Assembly (NCBI GenBank): GCA_016720925.1
Contig: JADKJR010000009.1
Span: 105,982 to 169,981, forward strand
Source: Betaproteobacteria bacterium
GTDB lineage: Bacteria > Pseudomonadota > Gammaproteobacteria > Burkholderiales > Usitatibacteraceae
DNA: 64,000 nt
Direction of reading: 5' to 3'
Each line of letters begins with the position of its first letter. Position 1 is the first letter of the stretch. Shown here piece by piece: positions 50,440-58,883 of the stretch. Position numbers and translations under genes: made by a program. The notes below the pieces were generated by a model that worked only from the letters and a program-made list of their open reading frames with translations, did no database searches and was not told the DNA's origin.

Positions 50440-50652
50440 CTACGGCGTCCGGCGCAACCAGCTATCCACCATCAACGCCGCCACGAAGGCGCGGTCGAAC
50501 CACAGCCACAGGATCACTGGCGCGAGCGTCGGCAATATGAGCGAACCAAATTGGTAGCCCAGCGCAATGGCTTCCAGTCGCCACTGGGAAACCCCCAGCG
50601 TTGCCGGGTTACCTGCATTCGCGACAATCTCCTTGAGGACATCCACATACAC
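50440..50652 (-). CDS. Exosortase H-associated membrane protein, C-terminal part
   Basis: This 70-codon frame reads MYVDVLKEIVANAGNPATLG and ends in a hydrophobic segment FGSLILPTLAPVILWLWFDRAF. It continues the protein begun at 51041, but in another frame; a single missing base near 50731 restores LLLA-RAQPTQLSTGGNWLFILLLPQS between them. The intact protein would be about 200 residues with membrane segments at both ends and is known to accompany XrtH-type exosortases. Confidence 0.6.
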   Translation of the reverse strand: MYVDVLKEIVANAGNPATLGVSQWRLEAIALGYQFGSLILPTLAPVILWLWFDRAFVAALMVDSWLRRTP

Positions 50653-51041
50653 ACCGCCGAACGTGCTTTGAGGAAGAAGCAGAATGAAGAGCCAATTGCC
50701 GCCCGTCGAAAGTTGCGTCGGCTGTGCGCGGCCAGGAGAAGGGCGACGTAGAGCGGAAGCCCATACGCGTGTCGCGCGGCATCGGCCTCAACGACTAGTT
50801 CGCCGCTGCGTTTCTCTTCGGGCGGCAGCCTGACGGCTATCCGTGTTTCCACCTCCAGCCGCCCGTGAACCGCTTGGCTGCTGCGTACCCAGTCCTTTGC
50901 GCCGTACTCCAGACCGATACGGGCAATCCCCGCCGCGGGAACCGATGTCCACCTCGATACCAACGACCATAACAAGGTCAAGACCAGAAACAGCAATGTG
51001 GCGCTGAGGAAAAAGGCCCGCAGAGTTGGCGATGGCTTCAT
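50514..51041 (-). CDS. Exosortase H-associated membrane protein, N-terminal part
   Basis: Begins MKPSPTLRAFFLSATLLFLV at 51041, with a membrane segment at residues 8-28 and a soluble part (RIGLEYGAKDWVRSSQAVHG ... EVETRIAVRLPPEEKRSGELV). It reads correctly to about GLPLYVALLLA, after which the listed frame is not native. Its start codon overlaps the xrtH stop (ATGA), so the two genes are translationally coupled. The role of this partner protein is unknown; co-occurrence with XrtH suggests it is needed for sorting. Confidence 0.65.
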   Translation of the reverse strand: MKPSPTLRAFFLSATLLFLVLTLLWSLVSRWTSVPAAGIARIGLEYGAKDWVRSSQAVHGRLEVETRIAVRLPPEEKRSGELVVEADAARHAYGLPLYVALLLAAHSRRNFRRAAIGSSFCFFLKARSAVCMWMSSRRLSRMQVTRQRWGFPSGDWKPLRWATNLVRSYCRRSRQ

Positions 51042-51574
51042 GCGGTGAGCCGCGCATTCATGTGACTGGGGATTATTTGCGCATCGCTCCGCACCCACGG
51101 ATCCGGATTGGCCCGGACCCAGAACAGCCAGACCAGCAGCACATCGAGCATGATCAGGCCCTGCCAGAGATACTCATGTGCGAACCGAAACACCGAGTCG
51201 TTCCACTGCCCGAGGTAGAAAAGACTGATGATGCGAACGACGTTTAAACCCTGCACGGCGAGGAAGCCGAACGCGAGTCCCCAGGCGCGATGCCGCCAAC
51301 CGGCAGGAAAGGCAACGATCGCCGCGAGCAGGACGATGCATGCTTCGATGCCGTTGCAGCCCGGTTCGATCGCCACGCCAAATCCCGTCGCCGGATTCCA
51401 CAGTATCTTTCCAAAAGCGACGGCATTGAGATCGAACCGCGCTACCAGCGCGACGCAGGTCTTCGCGAGCAGGGCGGTCCACGGCAACACCAGATGCTGT
51501 TGCACGGGATGCAGCAGCTCGATGCCGAAGAGCAGCGTTTGCAGGGCGACGAATATCAGGAGGAAGCGGTGCAC
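51038..51574 (-). CDS. xrtH: Exosortase H
   Basis: A 178-residue polytopic membrane protein with the exosortase/archaeosortase catalytic triad in the expected order: Cys73 in IEPGCNGIEA, Arg114 in NVVRIISLFYLG and His133 in FRFAHEYLWQ. The short length and the partner gene downstream point to the XrtH group, which processes proteins with an IPTL/VPTL-x-W C-terminal signal. It is predicted to cleave and transfer such proteins at the inner membrane. A VPTLHW segment occurs in the giant gene just upstream (61042-61059). Confidence 0.85.
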   Translation of the reverse strand: MHRFLLIFVALQTLLFGIELLHPVQQHLVLPWTALLAKTCVALVARFDLNAVAFGKILWNPATGFGVAIEPGCNGIEACIVLLAAIVAFPAGWRHRAWGLAFGFLAVQGLNVVRIISLFYLGQWNDSVFRFAHEYLWQGLIMLDVLLVWLFWVRANPDPWVRSDAQIIPSHMNARLTA

Positions 51575-51618
51575 AACATTGTCCTTTTCACTTGGTGCCG
51601 ACTGTCACGCCGATGAAA

Positions 51619-54600
51619 CTAGAAACCCGTCAAAATCGACCCGACTGAAAACGCGGGAGGAAAGGTAATTTTCAACAGCGGAATTCCAAACTTCACTGCA
51701 CCACGAAATAGGCTCGCCTCGATACCGAGTGAAGCACCCGAGCTACCGCCCGTGCCAGCCACGTCAAATGTGGCACCGGCACCCAGTTCGCCCTTCACGG
51801 CCACACTGCCGACAACGAGGGTTGAACAGTACGTGAATTCCTTTTTTAACTTGTCGTTAGAAATGGCAAAGCCTGGCGCCAAACTGACCGTCGGCAGCAG
51901 CCCGAAGTCAAATTTGACGGCGCTGGGTGGACTGGTGTGGAGGTCGAAATTGAACCCAATCGCAAGAGCGCCGCCACCACCGGTTACGCCCACGCCTATC
52001 TTCTTGAGCCCCTTCTTGCCGGTAAGTTCGGTGCTCTCCCATCCGAGAGCGAGTGTGGGCGCGAAACTTCCATACGCGGCCGCCTGCAGGGCCGCATAAC
52101 CAGCAACACCGGCCACTGCCGCTGTTCCGAGGTTGTCAACCGCCCACAAGGCGGCTTTCGCTTGGTCCAATTGAGTCGTCACGTTGCAAAACTGCACCAC
52201 CACCTGCGCCCCATATGAGGCATTGAGCATGGACTGCATGCCCTGAACGAATGAGAGCTCGGTGAGTGTCGTCTGGCCGGTCGGGTCCATGCGATTCACC
52301 GGATCGGCGTCCGCGTACAGGTAGCGGTGTCGGGACACTGGCGCATCCATGCGACCGGAGAAAGGATCGCGGGAATTGAACCGCCCCTGCTCCGGGCTGT
52401 AGTAGCGCGCGCGCAATTGATACAACCCCGTGTCCGCGTCGAACCGTTCGCCGCGATAGCGATGATGATTCACAGTGCTTCCCGTCGAACTTACCGGCGC
52501 TCCGTAGGCATCGTATTGGTACTGATCTGTTGGCGTCCCCGTGGCATTCGCAAGCGCGCGGATACTGCCGAGCGGGTCTTTCATCTGAAAGCTCGTCACC
52601 GCGCCGCGTGCCATGGCGAGCATCTCGGCGCCATATGAATAACGCGCGTTTAGCGTTCCGTTACCGTCCTTTTCTTCGAGTACCTGCGACAGGCCGGTAT
52701 TGTTTGCGCCGTCGATGAGAAAGCGCAATGAGCCGCCCGCCGTGGATGCCTGTACACGATTGCCATCCGCGTCATAAGCGTAAGTGTTTGCCAGCCCGCC
52801 ACCGTTGACGGAGCGCAGCCGGTTTTCCGCGTCGAACCCGTATGCCGTTGCCGTCGCACTTTGTATCTTTGTCCCGAGATTGCCGTTGGCATCCCACGTG
52901 TACGCGGCGACACCGTCCGAGAGTAGCTGGTCGTTGCTGTTATAGCTGTATGTGGTTGACACTCCGCCCCGTACGGCTTGCACGCGGTTGCCAACCGCAT
53001 CGTAGGTGTGGGTATGCACCAGGGGGTTGGTGCCGGTGCGCGTCTCGGTGGCAAGCCGGCCCCGCGCATCGTATGTGTAATTTTCGACTGAGCCGTCCAG
53101 TTCAGTAATTCGAGTACGTCGTCCTGCCAACGAATAAACAGTGGCATATGATTGCAGGATGGTGCCGGTGGCGTTGGTGTGAGTCAGCAGTGTGGGTCGG
53201 TTGCGATTGCTGAAGCTGGTGTCGGTCACCATTCCATTGGCGGCTGTTTGCCGAATGCGGTTGCCGACGAGGTCGTAGTAGGTGCGGCTTTGCCCTTCTG
53301 GCGACGTAACCTGTGACAACCTGTTCAACGCATCGTAACTATAGTTCACTGTCGCGGCGGGCGATGTGAGTGACATGAGGTTGCCATTTGCGTCCCGCGT
53401 GTATGTCACGGTTTCGCTGGTTGGATGGATGACCGAAGCCAACCGGCCGATCGCGTCATAGGTATAGCGGGTGACACCACGCGCATCGGTCACGCTGACG
53501 CGCTGCCCGTCTGCGTTGTAGGTCGTTGCGACGGTTGAGCCCCCAGGCAAGATCTTGGTGATGACGCGGCTCATGCTGTTATAGGTAAACAACGTTGTCC
53601 GTGAGAGCCCGTCAACGCGCGCGACAATATTGCCAACAGCATCAAATGCAAGGCGCTCGGTCTCACCGCCCGGATAGGTTTTCTCAACCATTCGGCCAAG
53701 GGCGTCGTAACGGAAGCGGGTGACGCGGCCGAGGGCATCGGATTGCGTCAACATATTGCCGCCTTCGTCGTACGTATAAGTAGCGTCTCCCGCTAGACCG
53801 GATACCGCAATCAACCGCCCGAGACCGTCATAGGAGTAGTTGGTGGTTTGCCCTTCCTCGTTGGTGTTGCTGGTGCGTCGACCCAGGGCGTCGAAGGTCT
53901 GGCGCGTCGTGCTCCCGTCCGGGTACGTTGTTTGAGATGGCCGACCGCTCACGTCGTACTGGAATGTGGTGACTTGCCCATTGGCGTCAGTGGCGCTGAC
54001 AGGCGTGCCGAGCGGATTGAGCGATGTTGTCATGCTTGGCCGCACCAGAGGCGAGGCGCTGGTGCCATTGGCCACCGCTGGCAGTGTGGTTGTCGTTCGA
54101 CGTCCCGCGGTGTCGTAGGCGTAGTCAGTGCGGTTGCCGTTGGCATCGATGGTTGCATCGACTCGCCCACCTGCCGAGTAGATCGTCTGCGTGAATGATC
54201 CGTTTGGCAGGGTTGTCTTCACCAGTCGCTTCAGTTCGTCGTATGCAAACGTCGTGGTTCGGCCAGCGCGGTCTGTCGATGCGATGACCGTACCATCCGG
54301 GTCCAGAGTTGACGACTCAAACGTGCCGTCAGGAAAGGTCGTACGCGACAAGCGCCCCAAGGTGTCGTACGTGTAGGTGGTGCGTCGTCCGAGCGGGTCG
54401 ACCGTGGCGGTAACCCGGGCATTTGCATCGTATTCGGTGCGCGAGATGCCACCGAGGGGATCGGTGGTCGCGATTAGCCGATTCGCCGCGTCGTAGTCAT
54501 AGCGCGTCACTAGAGGTGTCAGGGTGCCTCCGATGGTTCGGAAAAGTGTTGCGCTGGTTTTGTTGCCATTTGTGTCATAGGCAAAGTCCATCCGTCTGAG

Positions 54601-57600
54601 CAGCGTCGATGCTGCGTCAACGACTTCCTCGCGTGTCACGCGCCCTGCGGAGTCGTAGGTCAGATTGGTCTTATTGCCGAGGGCATCGATGCGTTGCGAC
54701 GGCAATCCTAGCGGGCCAGCCGGGGATGAGCTTGCGCCCGCAAGTGGCGAATCAAAGCTGGTCAGATTGCCGTTTGCGTCGTAGCTAAAATTGAAGGCAC
54801 GACCACCGGCATCTGTGGCATTGGTGACATCATTTCGCGGATTGTAGGCAAACGATGTGCTGAGGTTGAGACCCGTTGGATCGACCACTTGCGTGATCGG
54901 TAGTACACCGGCGTAGGTCGACGTCTGTTTCAATCCGTCCGGGTCGGTGACCGATGTCTCATTCCCTTGCGCGTCATAGGTCATGGTCGTTGTGGCGTTC
55001 ACCAGCACGCCCGCAATCGTTACGCTCTTTTGACTCGATAAAACATTTCCGCTGGCGTCGTAGAGTACGCGGCTCGAATTACCGAGACGATCAGTGACAA
55101 CCTCCTCGTTTGATGCCATATCGTGGGTGATGGTGATTTGCTTGCCATCAGCATCCGTCATCGAAATCAATCGCCCCGAGGCATCGTAATCGTTGCGGGC
55201 CGCGCGCACGCCGAGCGCATTGCGTATTTCGATCAAGCCGTGATTGCGGTCGTACGAGAACGTCGACACTGCGCCCACCGCATTGGTATGAGTAACAAGG
55301 TCGCCGTTACCGTCATAGGTGTAGTTCTGCACATTGCCCATAAGATCGGTGATTGACACGATCCGGTCTTTTGCGTCGCGCTTGAACACAATCCCGCGCC
55401 CATCGGAGTGCAGGATGCCGCCCGGGCCGAACGTGACAGCGTTGCCATTGCGATCGGTCACTTTCTTCACGCCGGCAGCTGGACTGATCTCGATCTGTGT
55501 TCCGTCCTGCGTCGTGTAGCGATAAAGCTTGGGGGAGTAGGTATTGAGCGTGGTGTCGTCGACCAGTTCGAACGTGGCGCCCCCGCTGATGATCAACAGA
55601 CTATTGTTGCCCAGCGCTTCGAGCCGCCCGAGCGTTCCCGCGCGGGGCGTGAAACCGGTGACGTTTGTTGCATCGAGTGAACCGCCGTTCGAGGTGGGCG
55701 ATACCACCATGTCGAACTCCTCGACGCGGCCATCGGGCAGCGTGACGCTGACCCAGTGACCCGAGGTGGGGGCCAGCGAAACGTTGATGCCGGCGACATT
55801 CCTGACCCATCCCGTGCCAAGCGCACGGTTGGTGCGGATGCGCAGTGTCTGCAAACCAAGGCGCCAGCCGATGCCGAAGTCACCTTTCATTTTGTCGCGG
55901 CTGTCGTAAGTGCGATGTACCGTGAGCGGTATGCCTGCCGCGGGAACGTTCAAGTCCTGGTAGGTCAAGGTGAACAAGCCCACCTTGCGGTTGCCCTTCA
56001 GTTGCACCGTGCTGGTGACGACGGTCACGTTTTCGCTGCGATCAAACACGGTGAGACGGATCGTGTAAAGATCGTTGACCATTGTCGTTGGATCGAGTGT
56101 ACCCAGCGTGCCATTGTTCACGGCAGTGGTGCCCTCGGCGATCACGCTGAAAGTCTCGTCACCGGCCAATGCGATGGCCAACTCGTAGCGCAAGAAATTG
56201 GTATCGGTCGCAGTGCCCACGATGGTGGTCGGCCCCGTGATCGCGGCGCCGTCTGTCGGTGCCGTGATCGCCGCTGCCGGCGGCGTGTTGTCACCAAGCG
56301 TTCGCGCCGCGACATTCAGCGTGACCGATCCAGTCCTTCCACCCAGGGTCGCGCTGATGGTTGTGGTGCCGTTGCCGATGGCTTTGGCGAGGCCGGTGGT
56401 GCTGACTGTGGCCGCCGACGCAGCGGTCGATGCCCAGGCTGAGGTGAGTGTGATGTCGGCACTGGTGCCGTCGGTGAATACGGCGGTGGCTTTAAATTGC
56501 AACTCGTCACCAGCCAGGCGCTGCAGCGGACCAGGGCCGGGTTCGACGACGATCGATGCAATGGGCAGCGGCAAAGGCGGCCCGGCGGATACCGTAAGCG
56601 AGACCGGATTGGCGGGGATGGGCAATAACTCTGTTCCACCATTGGGTGTTTGCGACATCACCTGATTGACAGGAATCGTCGTTGAGAACACGGGCGCAAC
56701 CGCGCGGCTGAATCCAAGCGCCACCAGCTTGGCGTTGGCGACAGAAAGCGTGTCACCCACCACAAACGGCACCAGCGTTGGTTTGGGCCCCTTCGAGACC
56801 GTCAGCCTCACTGTGGCGTTCTGAGCGATACCAGACGCGCCTGCGAGCGGATCTTGAGCGAGCACAATGCCCGCCGCTGCACTGTTGAACACCTCCGAGG
56901 CGACCAGCGGCGTCAGTGGTACCGGCTCCAGCAATGCCCGCGCGGCAACAATGGTTTGCCCAACCACGTTTGGCACGGTGGCCGTTGTTGGCGTCATATT
57001 GATGATCATCGATTGTTCGGTACGCGCGCCGAACGAATCAATGGCCGCCACCACGATGGTGACCAGCCGCCCGCCGCACGCCGCGCCGCACACAGTTACG
57101 TTCACCGCGCCAGTCACCGGATCGACGGTGGGCGGCGCAAATTGTCTTCCTTGCGTTGCAACAAATTCGTAGTGCACGCTGTCGCCCGGATCGGGATCGA
57201 CCGCTGTGATGGTATATACAGTTTGAAAAGTACCGGTCGGTGCCGTCTCGGTAAATGCCGTCGGCGGGATCGAAGTGATCACCGGTGGGCGATTGACTGG
57301 CTTGATGTCGACCTGCACGGTGGCTGGCGCGGAATCAAGCGTGCCATCATTGGCTTTATAAGTAAACGAGGTGCCCTGCGACACGCGCTGGTCGATCACC
57401 GTGCCCTGCTGAATTTGCTGACGGAAGTCGCGCCGCATCGAGGCGTCATAGCGAATCACCGCTGAATCGTTGATCGCAGAGGCACGGAAGTTCATCTGGT
57501 TTTGTACTCTTGGACCAGGTGCCCAGTTCAGATCGCCGCCGCTGATCTTGAAGGTACCGCCCTTGCAGTCCACTGGTCCACCAGTGAGGACGCTGCAGTT

Positions 57601-58863
57601 CCAACGACTACGATTGTTCAGGACAATATCGACATGGCCGTCGCCGTCGGCATCGACCAGCATTGGGGTGGCGTTGTTGCGATAGCCGTCGGCTTCTGTG
57701 TCGACGCTCCAGATTTCGGCGCCGGTGCGTCCATTCAAAATGAAGAGCCGTCGCGAACCTTGCACAATTACTTCCGGCACGCCGTCCAGGTCAAGGTCGT
57801 AGACGTAGACCGGCGAGTTATTGGAGCGCAAGGCAGGTTGAAGCTGGTTGATGACCGGCGTCACGACTGTGACGTCGTCGGAAAGCTCCTTCGCCCAGAG
57901 CAGGCTTCCGTCACCACGGTACACATACAGAACGCCGCTAAAGGTGAGCAAGATTTCAGACGTGCCATCGCCATCCACGTCAGCCACGCTAACGATGCCG
58001 GGCAGCCCGTTTTCCATGGGAATCTTTCGTTGGGGCGTTCCATCGTGGCTGAAGATATAAATCCAGCCGAAAATTTGCACGCCAGAGTTGCTCGTCGGCA
58101 ACATGTGCATGATGACTTCCGCCTTACCATCGCCATCGAGGTCTGCGACTGCGACGGAGTCTGGTTCATAGGCTTTCGGGATGCCGGCATTACTTTCGAA
58201 AGGGGCCTGCCATGCCAGCGTCCAGTTGCCATTCACAAGCTTCCACACGTCACCGCCGGAAATAATTTCTACCTGACCGTCACCGTCCAGGTCCGCGACA
58301 ATGGGCGGGCTGCTCGTCGTGGGGCCATTGTCGATTTGCTGCTCATCGGCATTGTTTGGCGCGGTCAGTACGTTCTCTACCACACCAGTGCCGGCATTGA
58401 GCACATAGGTGGCCTTGCACGCGCGCCCTTCGTCGGCAACAAGACCGGTGACAGTGCGGCAGGCGGCGTAGGTATAGGTGCCAAGCGCAGGTGTGGCGAA
58501 GTAATAGCCCTCGGTACTCGACCAAAGTTTGCGCAACAGAATTTTGGTGCCGCCCGTAGGTGTAATCCTGGCCAGAGTCGGCAACGATCTGTAGGCGCCG
58601 CCCACCGAACCGGGATAGGCTGGCGGGTTGGGCAGCGCCGAGCCTGCCGGCGGTTCGTATGCGCCGGGATGCGGCTGCGACAGGCGCGGACTGAGCCAGC
58701 GTGCCGCCACTTTGCCGGTGGTTGAGATCGCAGACGTATTGACCGCTACCAGCCGATCCGTGGTGCCGCCGCCGGCGATATCCTTCGTACATTGGACGGG
58801 CATGACGAGATCGATCTCGCCATTCCCGGTTACGTCGCCCAACGCAAACTCAGTAAAAGCCAA
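51619..58863 (-). CDS. Giant RHS/YD-repeat protein, main (C-terminal) fragment
   Basis: A 2414-codon frame beginning inside the native gene, which runs from 61599. Domains in order: FG-GAP/VCBS repeats (DLDGDGQVEIISGG, DVDGDGTSEILL, DLDLDGVPEVIV), an Ig-like region (YTITAVDPDPGDSVHYEF), two PASTA modules (VPNVVGQTIVAARALLEPV; LVPFVVGDTLSVANAKLVAL), a BIG2 domain (AGDELQFKATAVFTDG), an Ig-like/DUF6531-like stretch (PLTVHRTYDSRDKMKG), about thirty YD repeats, and the RHS core YQLRARYYSPEQGRFNSRDP with YADADPVNRMDPTG. The last 210 residues form a variable tip with no toxin motif that I recognise. It is exported, but whether it stays on the surface is not clear. Confidence 0.85.
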   Translation of the reverse strand: MAFTEFALGDVTGNGEIDLVMPVQCTKDIAGGGTTDRLVAVNTSAISTTGKVAARWLSPRLSQPHPGAYEPPAGSALPNPPAYPGSVGGAYRSLPTLARITPTGGTKILLRKLWSSTEGYYFATPALGTYTYAACRTVTGLVADEGRACKATYVLNAGTGVVENVLTAPNNADEQQIDNGPTTSSPPIVADLDGDGQVEIISGGDVWKLVNGNWTLAWQAPFESNAGIPKAYEPDSVAVADLDGDGKAEVIMHMLPTSNSGVQIFGWIYIFSHDGTPQRKIPMENGLPGIVSVADVDGDGTSEILLTFSGVLYVYRGDGSLLWAKELSDDVTVVTPVINQLQPALRSNNSPVYVYDLDLDGVPEVIVQGSRRLFILNGRTGAEIWSVDTEADGYRNNATPMLVDADGDGHVDIVLNNRSRWNCSVLTGGPVDCKGGTFKISGGDLNWAPGPRVQNQMNFRASAINDSAVIRYDASMRRDFRQQIQQGTVIDQRVSQGTSFTYKANDGTLDSAPATVQVDIKPVNRPPVITSIPPTAFTETAPTGTFQTVYTITAVDPDPGDSVHYEFVATQGRQFAPPTVDPVTGAVNVTVCGAACGGRLVTIVVAAIDSFGARTEQSMIINMTPTTATVPNVVGQTIVAARALLEPVPLTPLVASEVFNSAAAGIVLAQDPLAGASGIAQNATVRLTVSKGPKPTLVPFVVGDTLSVANAKLVALGFSRAVAPVFSTTIPVNQVMSQTPNGGTELLPIPANPVSLTVSAGPPLPLPIASIVVEPGPGPLQRLAGDELQFKATAVFTDGTSADITLTSAWASTAASAATVSTTGLAKAIGNGTTTISATLGGRTGSVTLNVAARTLGDNTPPAAAITAPTDGAAITGPTTIVGTATDTNFLRYELAIALAGDETFSVIAEGTTAVNNGTLGTLDPTTMVNDLYTIRLTVFDRSENVTVVTSTVQLKGNRKVGLFTLTYQDLNVPAAGIPLTVHRTYDSRDKMKGDFGIGWRLGLQTLRIRTNRALGTGWVRNVAGINVSLAPTSGHWVSVTLPDGRVEEFDMVVSPTSNGGSLDATNVTGFTPRAGTLGRLEALGNNSLLIISGGATFELVDDTTLNTYSPKLYRYTTQDGTQIEISPAAGVKKVTDRNGNAVTFGPGGILHSDGRGIVFKRDAKDRIVSITDLMGNVQNYTYDGNGDLVTHTNAVGAVSTFSYDRNHGLIEIRNALGVRAARNDYDASGRLISMTDADGKQITITHDMASNEEVVTDRLGNSSRVLYDASGNVLSSQKSVTIAGVLVNATTTMTYDAQGNETSVTDPDGLKQTSTYAGVLPITQVVDPTGLNLSTSFAYNPRNDVTNATDAGGRAFNFSYDANGNLTSFDSPLAGASSSPAGPLGLPSQRIDALGNKTNLTYDSAGRVTREEVVDAASTLLRRMDFAYDTNGNKTSATLFRTIGGTLTPLVTRYDYDAANRLIATTDPLGGISRTEYDANARVTATVDPLGRRTTYTYDTLGRLSRTTFPDGTFESSTLDPDGTVIASTDRAGRTTTFAYDELKRLVKTTLPNGSFTQTIYSAGGRVDATIDANGNRTDYAYDTAGRRTTTTLPAVANGTSASPLVRPSMTTSLNPLGTPVSATDANGQVTTFQYDVSGRPSQTTYPDGSTTRQTFDALGRRTSNTNEEGQTTNYSYDGLGRLIAVSGLAGDATYTYDEGGNMLTQSDALGRVTRFRYDALGRMVEKTYPGGETERLAFDAVGNIVARVDGLSRTTLFTYNSMSRVITKILPGGSTVATTYNADGQRVSVTDARGVTRYTYDAIGRLASVIHPTSETVTYTRDANGNLMSLTSPAATVNYSYDALNRLSQVTSPEGQSRTYYDLVGNRIRQTAANGMVTDTSFSNRNRPTLLTHTNATGTILQSYATVYSLAGRRTRITELDGSVENYTYDARGRLATETRTGTNPLVHTHTYDAVGNRVQAVRGGVSTTYSYNSNDQLLSDGVAAYTWDANGNLGTKIQSATATAYGFDAENRLRSVNGGGLANTYAYDADGNRVQASTAGGSLRFLIDGANNTGLSQVLEEKDGNGTLNARYSYGAEMLAMARGAVTSFQMKDPLGSIRALANATGTPTDQYQYDAYGAPVSSTGSTVNHHRYRGERFDADTGLYQLRARYYSPEQGRFNSRDPFSGRMDAPVSRHRYLYADADPVNRMDPTGQTTLTELSFVQGMQSMLNASYGAQVVVQFCNVTTQLDQAKAALWAVDNLGTAAVAGVAGYAALQAAAYGSFAPTLALGWESTELTGKKGLKKIGVGVTGGGGALAIGFNFDLHTSPPSAVKFDFGLLPTVSLAPGFAISNDKLKKEFTYCSTLVVGSVAVKGELGAGATFDVAGTGGSSGASLGIEASLFRGAVKFGIPLLKITFPPAFSVGSILTGF

Positions 58864-58883
58864 AGAACGTGCAGCCGGTCAGA

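Noticed and set aside
52430..55960. YD-repeat region as a CRISPR or tandem DNA repeat
   Set aside because: The repeats are degenerate coding units of about 60-70 bases with conserved Tyr-Asp and Gly residues in one frame, without identical repeats and spacers.
57502..58725. 407-codon plus-strand frame opposite the giant RHS gene
   Set aside because: It is a shadow of the minus-strand gene: it lacks a ribosome site, and the minus-strand frame has FG-GAP motifs that explain the sequence.
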